Source of the DNA: Fimenecus sp051881435
Lineage (GTDB): Bacteria; Bacillota; Clostridia; Oscillospirales; Acutalibacteraceae
Assembly: GCA_051881435.1 (NCBI GenBank)
Contig: JBJEPW010000001.1
Span: 5,178 to 69,177 of the forward strand
Reading direction: 5' to 3'
Length of the DNA: 64,000 bases
In this document: one piece after another, positions 25,030 to 34,076 of the stretch
Position numbering within the stretch: the first letter of the stretch is position 1
Layout: the number at the start of each line of letters is the position of its first letter
Notes under the pieces: model-generated
Database searches by the model: none
What the model was told of the DNA's origin: nothing
Seen by the model: only the letters and a program-made list of their open reading frames with translations
Made by a program: the position numbers and the translations under genes

Positions 25030-26310
25030 TTACTTTGTCCTTTCCTCCATAACCTTTTCCAATACCTTGGAAAGGCAAAGTGGGTGGCTTTCAGGCGTAT
25101 CGGCATTAAGAGCCCAAATCATAATACCGCCTACCCCTGCATACACGCAAAATGCTGTTTTGTCCTCAATCATTTGGGCGGAATTGTAAAATCTGGGTTT
25201 TACGGTGATTTCCTTTTGCTTCCAATCCAAATCACGGTATTCGTCCTCCACAACATTGGTGAATTTATCCATTTTGTCAACCTCGGCGCTGTAATCCTTC
25301 CAATATCCGGCTCCGTCAACAGGACGGGCATAATAGGGAAGTCCCAAATCAAGTTGAGAAAGCTTGAAGCCTTTGCGGACAAAATGATAAACTGCATTGG
25401 GACCGTCGCTGAAAAACTCGGAATGGTGGCCGTCAATGTCCCTTTTCATATTGTCATATGTCATTACCTCGGCAACATTAATGCAATCAAGTGCTTTTTG
25501 GCTGAAATGATATGGCATCCACGAGGGGAGGGCAAGGGTGATGGTTTTTTCTTTGATAGCTTCTTTTAAGCGAATAATGAACTTGTCGAACACACGCCAT
25601 TCGTACAGATTTTTCGGAAACTCCCAATCAAATGAAACGCCGTTAAGGTTATATTCATCCAAAAACGCTTTGATATTGCGTGGCGTTTCGGGATTTTTTA
25701 AGGCTTTCAGAATATCGCCTCTCGGGAACAGCGTCACAACAATGTCTGCGTTGGGGTCGTAGTTCCGAACAAGCGCCAATGCGTCGTGGAATTTATCGGT
25801 TTTAAAATAGACTTTACCCTCAGTATCCGTTTCAATACCGCCGATTATGTTGAATTTGTTGTAATGCTTCAAATTATCGGGGTCAATTTGTTCTAAAATG
25901 TCTGTTACCACATAGGCGGTTCTGCGAAAATCGGTTTCTTTTTTAGGAAGATGATATGCGAACGCCTGAATGTCCTTGAAAAAGCCCTTTCGGGTATTGC
26001 AGATTTTAATGCGTATTGTTTTCGTCCTAATTTCATCAATGGCGCAAAGGCGAAAATCCGCAATACGGTTTTGACGGTAAATCCTTGTAAACTCCCCGTT
26101 TTGCTCATAATAAATTTCAAAGTCCGTTACATTGTTGCCGTTTTCAAAAAGCGTAATCAAATTAACGGCGGTGGGGGCTTCAAAGGTCAAGTCAAGATAA
26201 TCTCCGTTTTTACCTTTAAATGTTCCCTCTGCAACGGGACGGTTGCCGTCAAAGGACTCCTTGTGGATTTTAAAGTAGTTAAGTCGTAAAAAAGTCGGTA
26301 CAAGTTTCAT
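25030..26310 (-). CDS. GH18-fold protein with N-terminal discoidin-like domain
   Basis: A 426-residue protein. Residues about 25-120 look like an F5/8C (discoidin) sugar-binding sandwich (LFENGNNVTDFEIYYEQNG). Residues about 130-420 are a GH18 barrel, with the active-site strand NGVSFDWEFP: the catalytic Glu (230) and preceding Asp (228) are kept, but the first two Asp of DxxDxDxE are Asn and Ser. PYYARP and GGIMIWALNAD fit the barrel's later strands. It has no signal peptide, unusual for a chitinase-like enzyme. GAGGT precedes the ATG. It could be an intracellular beta-N-acetylglucosaminidase-like enzyme or a sugar-binding relative. Confidence 0.75.
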   Translation of the reverse strand: MKLVPTFLRLNYFKIHKESFDGNRPVAEGTFKGKNGDYLDLTFEAPTAVNLITLFENGNNVTDFEIYYEQNGEFTRIYRQNRIADFRLCAIDEIRTKTIRIKICNTRKGFFKDIQAFAYHLPKKETDFRRTAYVVTDILEQIDPDNLKHYNKFNIIGGIETDTEGKVYFKTDKFHDALALVRNYDPNADIVVTLFPRGDILKALKNPETPRNIKAFLDEYNLNGVSFDWEFPKNLYEWRVFDKFIIRLKEAIKEKTITLALPSWMPYHFSQKALDCINVAEVMTYDNMKRDIDGHHSEFFSDGPNAVYHFVRKGFKLSQLDLGLPYYARPVDGAGYWKDYSAEVDKMDKFTNVVEDEYRDLDWKQKEITVKPRFYNSAQMIEDKTAFCVYAGVGGIMIWALNADTPESHPLCLSKVLEKVMEERTK

Positions 26311-26373
26311 TTTTTTACCTCATTATGTCATTATATAAATAAATTATATTACAATGATACACCGGTTTATGTA

Positions 26374-26424
26374 TTAAAAAATCCCCTTGGGTGAAGCAGT
26401 TTTGATAAGCAACACCTAAGGGGA
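26374..26424 (-). terminator. intrinsic terminator after the NahK-like gene
   Basis: On the minus strand, TCCCCTTAGGTG pairs with CACCCAAGGGGA with a single mismatch around a loop, and is followed by ATTTTTTAAT. It lies 15 bases after the kinase stop and separates it from the GH18-like gene, so that gene needs its own promoter or readthrough. Confidence 0.8.
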
Positions 26425-26438
26425 CCGCTTTAATAAAC

Positions 26439-27545
26439 TCAGCAGTATTTCTTTGTAATTTCAACCATTTTGTCCATTTTGCGCTCCATATCCGCAACAA
26501 GTGCAAATTGAGTACGGCAACGGACAAGATTGTGCTCGGGATATTCCGTCTTGAAATATGTATCGCCGTTGAGATAGTCGGTCAAAAATCTTATGCCGCA
26601 TTCGTATGTCATCAGCTTTGCGGAGAAGGGCAGATACTCTTTTTCACAGTCTGTAAGCGCATCTTTCGCACTGCTTAGATACCCTTTAACATAAGCCTCA
26701 TAAAGTTCAAGACTTAACGAAACCTTTGAAACATCCTGCTCGTCCTCGGCGGCGGTATTTGCACCGAAACGGATACTGTCGCCGAAATCGTAAAGGGAAA
26801 GACCGGGCATTACCGTGTCAAGGTCAATTATACAAATGCCTTTGTTTGATGTGTTGTCAAAAAGAATGTTGTTAAGCTTTGTGTCGTTGTGTGTAACACG
26901 CAGGGGAAGCTCACCCTTTTCAATAAGGTCAACAAGCACATGAGTGTCAGGCTCGCGTTCAAGGGCAAAGTCCACTTCTTCACGCACATTGTTAAGTCTG
27001 CCCGAGCGGTTTTCTAAAATTGCCCTGTTAAGGTCGGCAAAGCGAGAAACGGTATTGTGGAAATTCTCGATTGTTTCGTGAAGCTGTGTGCTGTCGTAAT
27101 CCGCAAGATTATTCTGAAAATCTCCGAAAGCTATTCCCGCATTGCAAAAAACCTCGGCGGAATCAATTATATTGCAGGTGTAAACATCGTCGATATAATC
27201 GTAAACACGCCAGCAGTTTCCGCTTTCGTCCTTAAAATAGTATCCGCCTTTTTTGCAGGGGCGGAAACGCAGAGTTGTGCGCTTTGTATCCTTGCCGCTG
27301 CTTCTCATTTTTTCGCGGATATGCTCCGTTACGCCAACGATGTTACTCATAAGCTTTTCGGGGTCGGTAAAAATACCCGTGTTTATCATTTGCAAAACAT
27401 ATTTTCTTGATTTGCCGTTGTCATCGAAAAAAAGAGTATATGTGCTGTTTATATGACCGTTGTTAAGTTTTTCATACCCTGTGAAATCGCCTTTTAATCC
27501 GAATTGCTCGGATATTCCTACAATGTCAAAAGGTTTATTTGCCAA
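26439..27545 (-). CDS. aminoglycoside phosphotransferase-fold sugar kinase, NahK-like
   Basis: A 368-residue kinase of the APH/choline-kinase fold, closest by eye to N-acetylhexosamine 1-kinase, which phosphorylates C1 of GlcNAc or GalNAc for salvage. Seen are KLNNGHINSTYTL (nucleotide loop), the catalytic THNDTKLNNILFD, metal-binding CIIDLDTVMPG, and YDFGDSIRFGANTA. I choose TTG 27545, six bases from GAGGTG; the in-frame GTG at 27554 overlaps that site. It has its own consensus promoter at 27611-27639. The neighbouring GH18-like gene would release amino sugars, consistent with salvage, but this is inference. Confidence 0.82.
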   Translation of the reverse strand: MANKPFDIVGISEQFGLKGDFTGYEKLNNGHINSTYTLFFDDNGKSRKYVLQMINTGIFTDPEKLMSNIVGVTEHIREKMRSSGKDTKRTTLRFRPCKKGGYYFKDESGNCWRVYDYIDDVYTCNIIDSAEVFCNAGIAFGDFQNNLADYDSTQLHETIENFHNTVSRFADLNRAILENRSGRLNNVREEVDFALEREPDTHVLVDLIEKGELPLRVTHNDTKLNNILFDNTSNKGICIIDLDTVMPGLSLYDFGDSIRFGANTAAEDEQDVSKVSLSLELYEAYVKGYLSSAKDALTDCEKEYLPFSAKLMTYECGIRFLTDYLNGDTYFKTEYPEHNLVRCRTQFALVADMERKMDKMVEITKKYC

Positions 27546-27610
27546 AATACACACCTCAAATATTAAGACGCAGTTATAATGAAAACCGCGCCTGTTATTA
27601 TATGAGGTAA

Positions 27611-27639
27611 ATTATATCCTTTTAAAAGAAAATAGTCAA
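27611..27639 (-). promoter_or_regulatory. promoter of the NahK-like gene
   Basis: Read on the minus strand: TTGACT (27639-27634), a 17-base spacer and TATAAT (27616-27611). The match to the sigma-A consensus is close to perfect. It diverges from the pyrH promoter about 50 bases away. Confidence 0.85.
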
Positions 27640-27686
27640 TGCCCAATTTGTAGAATATGGTAAGACTAAATTGTGTAAATTTCCCC

Positions 27687-27715
27687 TTTACATAAACGGC
27701 GTTTTAATGTAAAAT
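27687..27715 (+). promoter_or_regulatory. promoter of pyrH
   Basis: TTTACA (27687-27692), a 17-base spacer and TAAAAT (27710-27715), 50 bases before the pyrH start. It probably drives the long unit through polC, since no terminator with a T-run is seen before 37.8 kb. Confidence 0.78.
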
Positions 27716-27765
27716 ATACTAAATATGGTAATTGCAAAGATGCAGTTATCACGGAGGTGTTTTAT

Positions 27766-28479
27766 ATGGAACCGAAATATAAAAGAGTGCTTCTTAAAAT
27801 CAGCGGCGAGGTTCTCGCAGGCGAGGGAAAGCACGGATTTGATTTTAATACTGTGAACAGCGTTTGCAGTGCCGTTAAAGAAATGGCGGATATGGGAGTA
27901 CAGATAGGAATTGTCGTAGGCGGCGGCAATTTCTGGAGAGGACGTTCAAGCGGCGATATGGACAGAACACGAGCCGACCATATAGGAATGCTTGCAACCG
28001 TTATGAATTCCCTCGCTCTTGCGGACGCACTTGAACAGTTAGGCGTTACCGTTCGCGTTCAGACTGCGATTGAAATGAACAAAATCGCAGAGCCTTATAT
28101 CCGCAACAGAGCAATTCGCCACCTTGAAAAGGGCAGAGTTGTGATTTTCGGCTGCGGAACGGGCAACCCCTTCTTCTCAACCGATACTGCGGCGGCATTG
28201 AGAGCGGCTGAAATCGACGCCGATATTATTTTCAAGGCAACAAATGTTGACGGTGTTTACGATAAGGACCCCAACAGATTCAGCGATGCAATCAAATACG
28301 ATGTTATTACCCATAATGACATTTTAAGCAAGGGACTTGCCGTTATGGACAGTACCGCGGCTTCCCTTTGCAGAGATAATAATATACCGATACTTGTATT
28401 CAACCTTCAACAGCCTGAAAATATGGTCAAGGCAGTGTCGGGCGAGCAAATCGGAACACTTGTTTTGGAGGAAAAGTAA
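27766..28479 (+). CDS. pyrH: UMP kinase
   Basis: A 237-residue hexameric-type UMP kinase that makes UDP from UMP and ATP. Visible are RVLLKISGEVLAGEG, GIVVGGGNFWRG (phosphate loop), DHIGMLATVMNSLALADAL, FGCGTGNPFFSTDTAAALRAAE, and KATNVDGVYDKDP. ATG 27766 is eight bases from GGAGG; the in-frame GTG at 27757 overlaps it. Usually pyrH follows rpsB-tsf; here it heads its own unit with frr two bases downstream. Confidence 0.97.
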   Translation: MEPKYKRVLLKISGEVLAGEGKHGFDFNTVNSVCSAVKEMADMGVQIGIVVGGGNFWRGRSSGDMDRTRADHIGMLATVMNSLALADALEQLGVTVRVQTAIEMNKIAEPYIRNRAIRHLEKGRVVIFGCGTGNPFFSTDTAAALRAAEIDADIIFKATNVDGVYDKDPNRFSDAIKYDVITHNDILSKGLAVMDSTAASLCRDNNIPILVFNLQQPENMVKAVSGEQIGTLVLEEK

Positions 28480-28481
28480 TA

Positions 28482-29036
28482 ATGGAGTCTGTATTTAATT
28501 TTACAAAGGAAAAAATGACAAAAACCGTTGCGGCTCTCGAAAAGGAATACGGTTCAATGAGAGCGGGCAGAGCGTCTGCCGCAGTTCTCGACAAGGTAAT
28601 GGTTGATTATTACGGCGTACCCACCCCTGTTCAGCAGATGGCGGCAATTTCGGTAAACGAGGGCAGAATTCTTGTTATTCAGCCTTGGGACGCTTCAACA
28701 ATCAATGCTATTTCAAAGGCTATTCAGGCGTCGGACATCGGCATAAATCCCCAGAATGACGGTAAGGTTATTCGCCTTACTTTCCCGCCTCTTACCGAAG
28801 AACGCAGAAAAATGCTTTCCAAAGACGTAAGCAAAATTGCCGAGGATTCAAAGGTTGCAGTTCGTTCTATCCGCCGTGACGCTATGGACAAAATCAAGGC
28901 GATGAAGAAGAACAGCGAGATTACCGAGGACGACCAGAAAAACGCAGAAACAAAAATTCAGAAGATAACAGACGATTTTATTAAAGAAATTGATGCTGTT
29001 GCGGATAAAAAAGCAAAGGAAATAATGGAAATATAA
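28482..29036 (+). CDS. frr: ribosome recycling factor
   Basis: A 184-residue RRF, which with EF-G splits the post-termination ribosome. GSMRAGRASAAVLDKVMVDYYGVPTPVQQMA is the diagnostic N-terminal stretch; RLTFPPLTEERRKML and VRSIRRDAMDKIK are in the three-helix bundle. Length is typical. The start follows pyrH after two bases. A stable hairpin, not a clear terminator, lies between it and uppS. Confidence 0.97.
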   Translation: MESVFNFTKEKMTKTVAALEKEYGSMRAGRASAAVLDKVMVDYYGVPTPVQQMAAISVNEGRILVIQPWDASTINAISKAIQASDIGINPQNDGKVIRLTFPPLTEERRKMLSKDVSKIAEDSKVAVRSIRRDAMDKIKAMKKNSEITEDDQKNAETKIQKITDDFIKEIDAVADKKAKEIMEI

Positions 29037-29051
29037 TTTTTCGGGCTTATA

Positions 29052-29080
29052 GGGCAGCCGACTTTTGAGGTCGGTTGCCC
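29052..29080 (+). other. hairpin in the frr-uppS gap
   Basis: GGGCA-G-CCGAC pairs with GTCGG-T-TGCCC around a short loop (29052-29080). No T-run follows, so it is more likely an RNA processing or stability element, or a partial terminator tuning expression of the genes downstream. Confidence 0.5.
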
Positions 29081-29109
29081 GAAGGTCCGCATTGTTGTTT
29101 TTAAAGCTT

Positions 29110-29844
29110 ATGAAAAGAAATGATATTCCCGAATTTTCCGTTCTGCCAAAGCATATAGGCATAATTATGGACGGAAACGGAAGATGGGCGAAAAAAAGAG
29201 GACTTCCCCGTTATGAAGGGCACATTGAGGGCGCGAAAACCTTTCGCAGAATAGGCGAATTTGCCGCTGATATAGGTATAAAATGCTTGACCTTTTACGC
29301 TTTTTCCACGGAAAATTGGAAAAGACCCAAAGAAGAGGTTGACGCCATTATGCAGATTTTCCGCGAGTATCTTTTGGAGGCGGACGACCGAAAAAAGGAA
29401 AACGAGGAAAAAGGTATCAGCCTGCGTTTTATAGGCGAGCGCAAGGGTATGCCTGCGGATTTGCTGGAACTTATGGAAAACACAGAGAAGCAAAGCCGCG
29501 ATAAAAGCAATGTCATTTTAAATATTGCGGTGAACTACGGCGGACGTCACGAAATAACTCAAAGCGTTAAGGAAATTGCCCGCAAAGCGGTAAAGGGTGA
29601 AATTTCCGTGGACGAAATAGATGAGGATATGATTTCAAAAAGCCTTTATACAGGCGATATTCCCGATCCGGATTTGATTATCAGACCAAGCGGGGAGTAC
29701 AGAATATCAAATTTCCTCACATGGCAGTCGGCTTATTCGGAGCTTTGGTTTACAGATGTTCTGTGGCCCGATTTTTCCGAAGATGATTTAATTGCGGCGT
29801 TGCGTGAATTTGAAAAGCGCAACCGTCGCTTTGGCGGTGTTTGA
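29110..29844 (+). CDS. uppS: undecaprenyl diphosphate synthase (cis-prenyltransferase)
   Basis: A 244-residue cis-prenyltransferase that builds the C55 lipid carrier used by peptidoglycan and by both glycan clusters here. HIGIIMDGNGRWAKKRG holds the catalytic Asp; LTFYAFSTENWKRP, LNIAVNYGGRHEI, and DLIIRPSGEYRISNFLTWQSAYSEL are all present. ATG 29110 fits the family length; the frame is open further upstream to 29065 but runs into the hairpin. The ribosome-binding site is weak. Confidence 0.96.
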   Translation: MKRNDIPEFSVLPKHIGIIMDGNGRWAKKRGLPRYEGHIEGAKTFRRIGEFAADIGIKCLTFYAFSTENWKRPKEEVDAIMQIFREYLLEADDRKKENEEKGISLRFIGERKGMPADLLELMENTEKQSRDKSNVILNIAVNYGGRHEITQSVKEIARKAVKGEISVDEIDEDMISKSLYTGDIPDPDLIIRPSGEYRISNFLTWQSAYSELWFTDVLWPDFSEDDLIAALREFEKRNRRFGGV

Positions 29845-29867
29845 GGGATAAAGAGGAGCTTTTAATT

Positions 29868-30734
29868 ATGGTAAAAAGAATAGTTTTTGGTTTGCTGTGC
29901 GCCTCAGGCGGCGTTCTTATGCTTTTCCTGCGCAACACATTTTTGTTTACAATAGCGGCAATGGTTGTGTGCTTTCTCGTGGTTTATGAGCTTAATCACG
30001 CAGTCAAGCTTCAAAACAAACCGATTATGGTTTTAAGCCTTATTGCGGGAACACTTTTCCCCCTTTATTATGAATACAAGGATAAAATACAGGGCTTGGG
30101 GCTTAATCTTAAAGCCGAGTATCTGCTGGGACTTTATGTTCTGCTGCTTTTCATATTTATGCTTTTTGAATATGAGAAAACAAAGTTTGAAGATGTAGCG
30201 GCAGTAATAATTTCATCGCTGGGTCTTCCCTATGCGGTAACAAGACTTTTGTATTTCAGAGATATTGCAGATTATTTCCCGGATAGAGGATATACTACAT
30301 ATCACGGGCTGTTTTTAATACTTTTTGCAATGTTTTCCGCATGGCTTACCGATACTTTTGCATATTTCACGGGGAGCTTTTTGGGAAAACACAAAATGTG
30401 CCCGAATATAAGCCCGAAAAAAACATATGAGGGAGCCGTAGGTGGCGTTATAGGCTGTGTAATCAGCAATGTGGCGCTCTATGCGGTGTTTGAAAATCTT
30501 GTTTTTGAAAATCCCGTAAACAATTATCTTGCGGTTATACTTATGTCGGTGGCTCTTTCCGTTATCAGTATGTGCGGTGACCTTACGGCATCTGTTGTTA
30601 AGCGCAACTTCGGTATAAAGGATTTCGGAAATCTTGTTCCCGGTCACGGCGGCGTTATGGACCGTTTTGACAGCGAGGTTTTCGTGCTTGTGGCATTTTA
30701 CGCCATATTCAATATATTTGAGGTTTCAATATAA
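29868..30734 (+). CDS. cdsA: phosphatidate cytidylyltransferase
   Basis: A 288-residue integral membrane enzyme making CDP-diacylglycerol from phosphatidate and CTP, the entry to phospholipid head-group synthesis. About eight hydrophobic segments are seen. The C-terminal signature SVVKRNFGIKDFGNLVPGHGG-MDRFDS is complete, and the earlier SAWLTDTFAYFTG and PNISPKKTYEG are typical. AGGAG nine bases before ATG 29868 supports this start over TTG 29841. It ends TAATG, sharing one base with dxr. Confidence 0.95.
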   Translation: MVKRIVFGLLCASGGVLMLFLRNTFLFTIAAMVVCFLVVYELNHAVKLQNKPIMVLSLIAGTLFPLYYEYKDKIQGLGLNLKAEYLLGLYVLLLFIFMLFEYEKTKFEDVAAVIISSLGLPYAVTRLLYFRDIADYFPDRGYTTYHGLFLILFAMFSAWLTDTFAYFTGSFLGKHKMCPNISPKKTYEGAVGGVIGCVISNVALYAVFENLVFENPVNNYLAVILMSVALSVISMCGDLTASVVKRNFGIKDFGNLVPGHGGVMDRFDSEVFVLVAFYAIFNIFEVSI

Positions 30735-31891
30735 TGAAAACAAAAAATTTAAGCATATTGGGTTCAACGGGTTCCATTGGAACCCAGAGCCTTGAAACAG
30801 CAAGAAAGTGCGGATACTCTGTTTCTGCACTTTCCGCATATTCAAATGTAGGTTTAATTGAAAAGCAGATACGGGAATTTAAGCCCGCAGTTGCCGCTTT
30901 GGTTGATGAAAATGCGGCAAAGGAGCTTAAAAACCGTGTTTCCGATACAAACACGCGGGTGCTCTCGGGGCTTTCGGGTGTGTGCGAATGTGCAGCGCAG
31001 GACGGTGCGGATACTGTTATTAACGCCGTTGTGGGAATGGCGGGGCTTCGTCCTACTCTTACCGCAATCGAGTGCGGTAAAAAAATTGCGCTTGCCAATA
31101 AGGAAACACTTGTGGCGGGCGGTCAGCTTGTAACACGAAAGGCGCGGGAAAATAATGTGGATATTCTGCCCGTGGATTCGGAACATTCCGCGATTTTTCA
31201 GTGCTTGCAGGGTCAGCCCTCAAACAGAGCGCTGAAAAAAATAATCCTTACTGCGTCGGGCGGACCGTTTTTCGGGAAAACTAAAAGTGAACTTGCAAAA
31301 GTGACGGTTGCCGACGCATTAAAGCACCCCAATTGGAGTATGGGGCAAAAAATTACCGTTGACTCCGCAACAATGATGAATAAGGGGCTTGAACTGATAG
31401 AGGCTGTGTGGCTTTTCTCCGTTTCACCCGAAAAAGTGGAAATTGTTGTTCACAGGGAGAGTATAATTCACTCCATGGTGGAGTATGATGATAATGCGGT
31501 AATTGCGCAGTTGGGGCTTCCCGATATGAAAATCCCCATTCAGTATGCTCTCACATACCCCGAGCGTATTGAGTCGCTCACAGGGGAGCTTGATTTAACA
31601 AAGCTTGGCACTCTCACCTTTTATAAACCCGATTATGACACCTTCAGATGTATGACGGTTTGCCGTGAGGCGATAACAAGGGGAGGCTTGTATCCTGCAT
31701 ATGCAAACAGTGCCAACGAGCAGGCAAACCTGATGTTCAGAAAGGGCGAAATAGGCTTTTTGGATATCGGCGAGCTTGTTGAAAGAGTAATGAACGAAGC
31801 GCCGAGTGTTAACGAATATTCGGCGGACGATATTGACGAGGCGGATAAAGAAGCACGCCGCCTTGTTCTGAAATTTGCAAAAAAGCGGTGA
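30734..31891 (+). CDS. dxr: 1-deoxy-D-xylulose 5-phosphate reductoisomerase
   Basis: A 385-residue enzyme for the first committed step of the MEP isoprenoid pathway. LSILGSTGSIGTQSLE is the NADPH site; ALANKETLVAGG, LPVDSEHSAIFQCLQG with metal ligands, TASGGPFF, HPNWSMGQKITVDSATMMNKGLELIEA and VHRESIIHSMVEYDD are all intact. ispG lies two genes downstream, and UppS uses the pathway's products, so the block ties isoprenoid supply to carrier-lipid synthesis. Confidence 0.97.
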   Translation: MKTKNLSILGSTGSIGTQSLETARKCGYSVSALSAYSNVGLIEKQIREFKPAVAALVDENAAKELKNRVSDTNTRVLSGLSGVCECAAQDGADTVINAVVGMAGLRPTLTAIECGKKIALANKETLVAGGQLVTRKARENNVDILPVDSEHSAIFQCLQGQPSNRALKKIILTASGGPFFGKTKSELAKVTVADALKHPNWSMGQKITVDSATMMNKGLELIEAVWLFSVSPEKVEIVVHRESIIHSMVEYDDNAVIAQLGLPDMKIPIQYALTYPERIESLTGELDLTKLGTLTFYKPDYDTFRCMTVCREAITRGGLYPAYANSANEQANLMFRKGEIGFLDIGELVERVMNEAPSVNEYSADDIDEADKEARRLVLKFAKKR

Positions 31892-31895
31892 TTTT

Positions 31896-32954
31896 TTGGA
31901 AATATGGACAAAGGTTTGGCCCTTTTTGGTTGCCATTTTATTCTTCGGACTTTTAATTTCAATACATGAACTGGGGCATTTTGTTTTTGCAAAGCTTTTT
32001 AAAGTTAAGGTAAACGAATTTGCTCTCGGTATGGGCCCCGCACTTTTTAAAAAGAAAAAGGGCGATACCACTTATGCTCTGCGCCTTTTCCCCATTGGCG
32101 GATATGTGAGTATGGAGGGCGAGGACGAGGAAAGTCAGGATGAAAACGCCTTTAACCGCAAAAAAGTGTGGCAAAAGTTTATAATTGTTGCGGCAGGCGC
32201 TTTTATGAATCTGGTTTTGGGTATCGTAATAGTTGCCACCGTGCTTTCAATGGAGGAGCTTATCGGCACAAATCAGATTTTGCGTTTCTACGAAAACGCC
32301 GTCAGCGAGCAGACTGGACTTCGTGCAGGCGACGAGATAATAAAAATCGACGGTCACAGGGTTTTTTCCGATATGGACATTTCTTTCCTTATGGGCAGAA
32401 GCGACGACGGCGTGTTTGATATGACGGTGCGCCGTGACGGTAAAAAGGTTGATTTAAAAGATGTAACCTTTGAAACGGAAAAAGACGGTAAATACACGCT
32501 AATAACTTACGATTTTATTATTTCGGGTGAGGAGCCCAATATTCTGAATGTGTTTACAAACTCATTCAAGAGAACGGCATCAATAGGGCGCCTTGTGTGG
32601 CTGAGCCTTTTTGATTTGGTAACGGGGCAGTACGGTCTTACTGACCTTTCGGGTCCCGTGGGCACGGTAAATGTTATTGCAGACGCCGCGGCAGAGGCGG
32701 CGGTGAGCCGTGACGGACTTATAACGGCGCTGACACTAATGGCGTTTATATCAATCAACATAGGCATATTCAATTTACTGCCCGTTCCCGCTCTTGACGG
32801 CGGACGGCTGTTTTTCCTCGTTATTGAGGGAATACGCAGAAAGCCTATTAACCCCAAATATGAGGGTTATGTCCACGCGGCAGGGCTTGTGCTTTTATTG
32901 CTGTTAATGCTGGTTGTAACCTTTAACGATATTCTGACAATAGCAAGAAAATAA
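31896..32954 (+). CDS. rseP: site-2 intramembrane metalloprotease (RseP/RasP-like)
   Basis: A 352-residue membrane zinc protease that cuts transmembrane segments of anti-sigma factors and leftover signal peptides. The first helix carries the metal motif ISIHELGHFVFAK. A PDZ domain follows (about 115-195: SEQTGLRAGDEIIKIDGHRV), and the C-terminal ligand motif is NLLPVPALDGGRLFF. I prefer TTG 31896, preceded by GGTGAT; TTG 31875 within dxr is also in frame. Order dxr-rseP-ispG-polC is a known Firmicutes arrangement. Confidence 0.94.
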   Translation: MEIWTKVWPFLVAILFFGLLISIHELGHFVFAKLFKVKVNEFALGMGPALFKKKKGDTTYALRLFPIGGYVSMEGEDEESQDENAFNRKKVWQKFIIVAAGAFMNLVLGIVIVATVLSMEELIGTNQILRFYENAVSEQTGLRAGDEIIKIDGHRVFSDMDISFLMGRSDDGVFDMTVRRDGKKVDLKDVTFETEKDGKYTLITYDFIISGEEPNILNVFTNSFKRTASIGRLVWLSLFDLVTGQYGLTDLSGPVGTVNVIADAAAEAAVSRDGLITALTLMAFISINIGIFNLLPVPALDGGRLFFLVIEGIRRKPINPKYEGYVHAAGLVLLLLLMLVVTFNDILTIARK

Positions 32955-32999
32955 GAAAGGAACGGTATAGGGCATATTTCTTTTTACAGCCCGAAACCC

Positions 33000-34064
33000 A
33001 TGGCGATTGAAATGATAGAATGGAGAAAAAGCCGTGTTGTTAAAGCCGGCAATGTGAAAATCGGCGGTAAAAATTCCATAACGGTGCAGTCTATGCTTAA
33101 TGTTCCCGCTCATGACAAAGAGGGAAATGTGCGACAAGCTGTCGCTTTGGAAAAGGCGGGCTGTGAGATAATCCGTCTTACCGTGCCGGACAGAGAGGCG
33201 GTCAATACTCTTTTCGAGGTTAAAAATGCCGTCAATATCCCCGTTGTGGCAGATATTCATTTTGATTATCGCTGTGCACTTGAAAGCGTTTCCGCAGGAG
33301 CGGATAAAATCAGAATAAACCCCGGAAATATCGGCGATGAGGATAAAGTCAGAGCAGTTGCCGAGGCTTGCAGACTTCACGGTGTGCCAATAAGAATAGG
33401 TGTAAATTCAGGCTCTCTTGAAAAGGACTTGCTGGAAAAATACGGCTCTCCAACGCCCGAGGCTATGGCGGAAAGCGCAATGCGCCATATAGCTCTCCTT
33501 GAAAAAAATGATTTTAACGATATTGTGGTGTCCATAAAATCCTCCGATGTGCAGAAAATGGTAAAGGCATACCGCCTTGTGGCAGAGCAGTGCGACTATC
33601 CTTTGCATTTGGGTGTTACAGAGGCAGGAACGCTGAATATGGCGCTTGTAAAATCAAGTATCGGTATAGGCTCTCTGCTTCTTGACGGTATTGGTGATAC
33701 AATCCGTGTTTCAATGACGGCTGACCCCGTAAACGAGGTCAAGGCAGGCTTTGATATTTTAAAGGCGGCGGGAATTAAAACCGACTGTGTTCAGATTGTT
33801 TCCTGCCCCACCTGCGGCAGAACAAAAATAAACTTAATTGAACTTGCAGATAAAATCGAAAGGGCTTTGGCTGATGTTAAAAAGCCCTTAAAGGTTGCGG
33901 TTATGGGCTGTGTTGTTAACGGCCCCGGAGAGGCAAGAGAGGCTGATATAGGCGTCGCAGGCGGCGACGGCTGCGGCGTAATATTCAAAAACGGCGAGGT
34001 ACTTAAAAAAGTGGCTGAAACTGAAATAGTGGACAGCCTTCTGGAAGAAATAAATAAAATGTAA
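33000..34064 (+). CDS. ispG: 4-hydroxy-3-methylbut-2-enyl diphosphate synthase
   Basis: A 354-residue 4Fe-4S enzyme of the MEP pathway (reduction of MEcPP to HMBPP). ITVQSMLN, VVADIHFDYRCAL, DKIRINPGNIG and GVNSGSLEKDLLEKYG are on the barrel; cluster cysteines lie in VSCPTCGRT and VMGCVVNGPGEAREADIG. No clear ribosome-binding site precedes ATG 33000; ATG 33012 is an alternative. The compact bacterial form, without the plant insert. Confidence 0.96.
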   Translation: MAIEMIEWRKSRVVKAGNVKIGGKNSITVQSMLNVPAHDKEGNVRQAVALEKAGCEIIRLTVPDREAVNTLFEVKNAVNIPVVADIHFDYRCALESVSAGADKIRINPGNIGDEDKVRAVAEACRLHGVPIRIGVNSGSLEKDLLEKYGSPTPEAMAESAMRHIALLEKNDFNDIVVSIKSSDVQKMVKAYRLVAEQCDYPLHLGVTEAGTLNMALVKSSIGIGSLLLDGIGDTIRVSMTADPVNEVKAGFDILKAAGIKTDCVQIVSCPTCGRTKINLIELADKIERALADVKKPLKVAVMGCVVNGPGEAREADIGVAGGDGCGVIFKNGEVLKKVAETEIVDSLLEEINKM

Positions 34065-34076
34065 CGGTGAACATAT

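Noticed and set aside
24892..25569. 225-codon plus-strand open frame
   Set aside because: It overlaps the GH18-like gene on the other strand and the inverted-repeat element; it has no ribosome-binding site, and the minus-strand frame carries clear family motifs.
29052..29080. Intrinsic terminator between frr and uppS
   Set aside because: The hairpin is stable but no T-run follows, and uppS has no promoter of its own that I can see, so I list it as a hairpin only.
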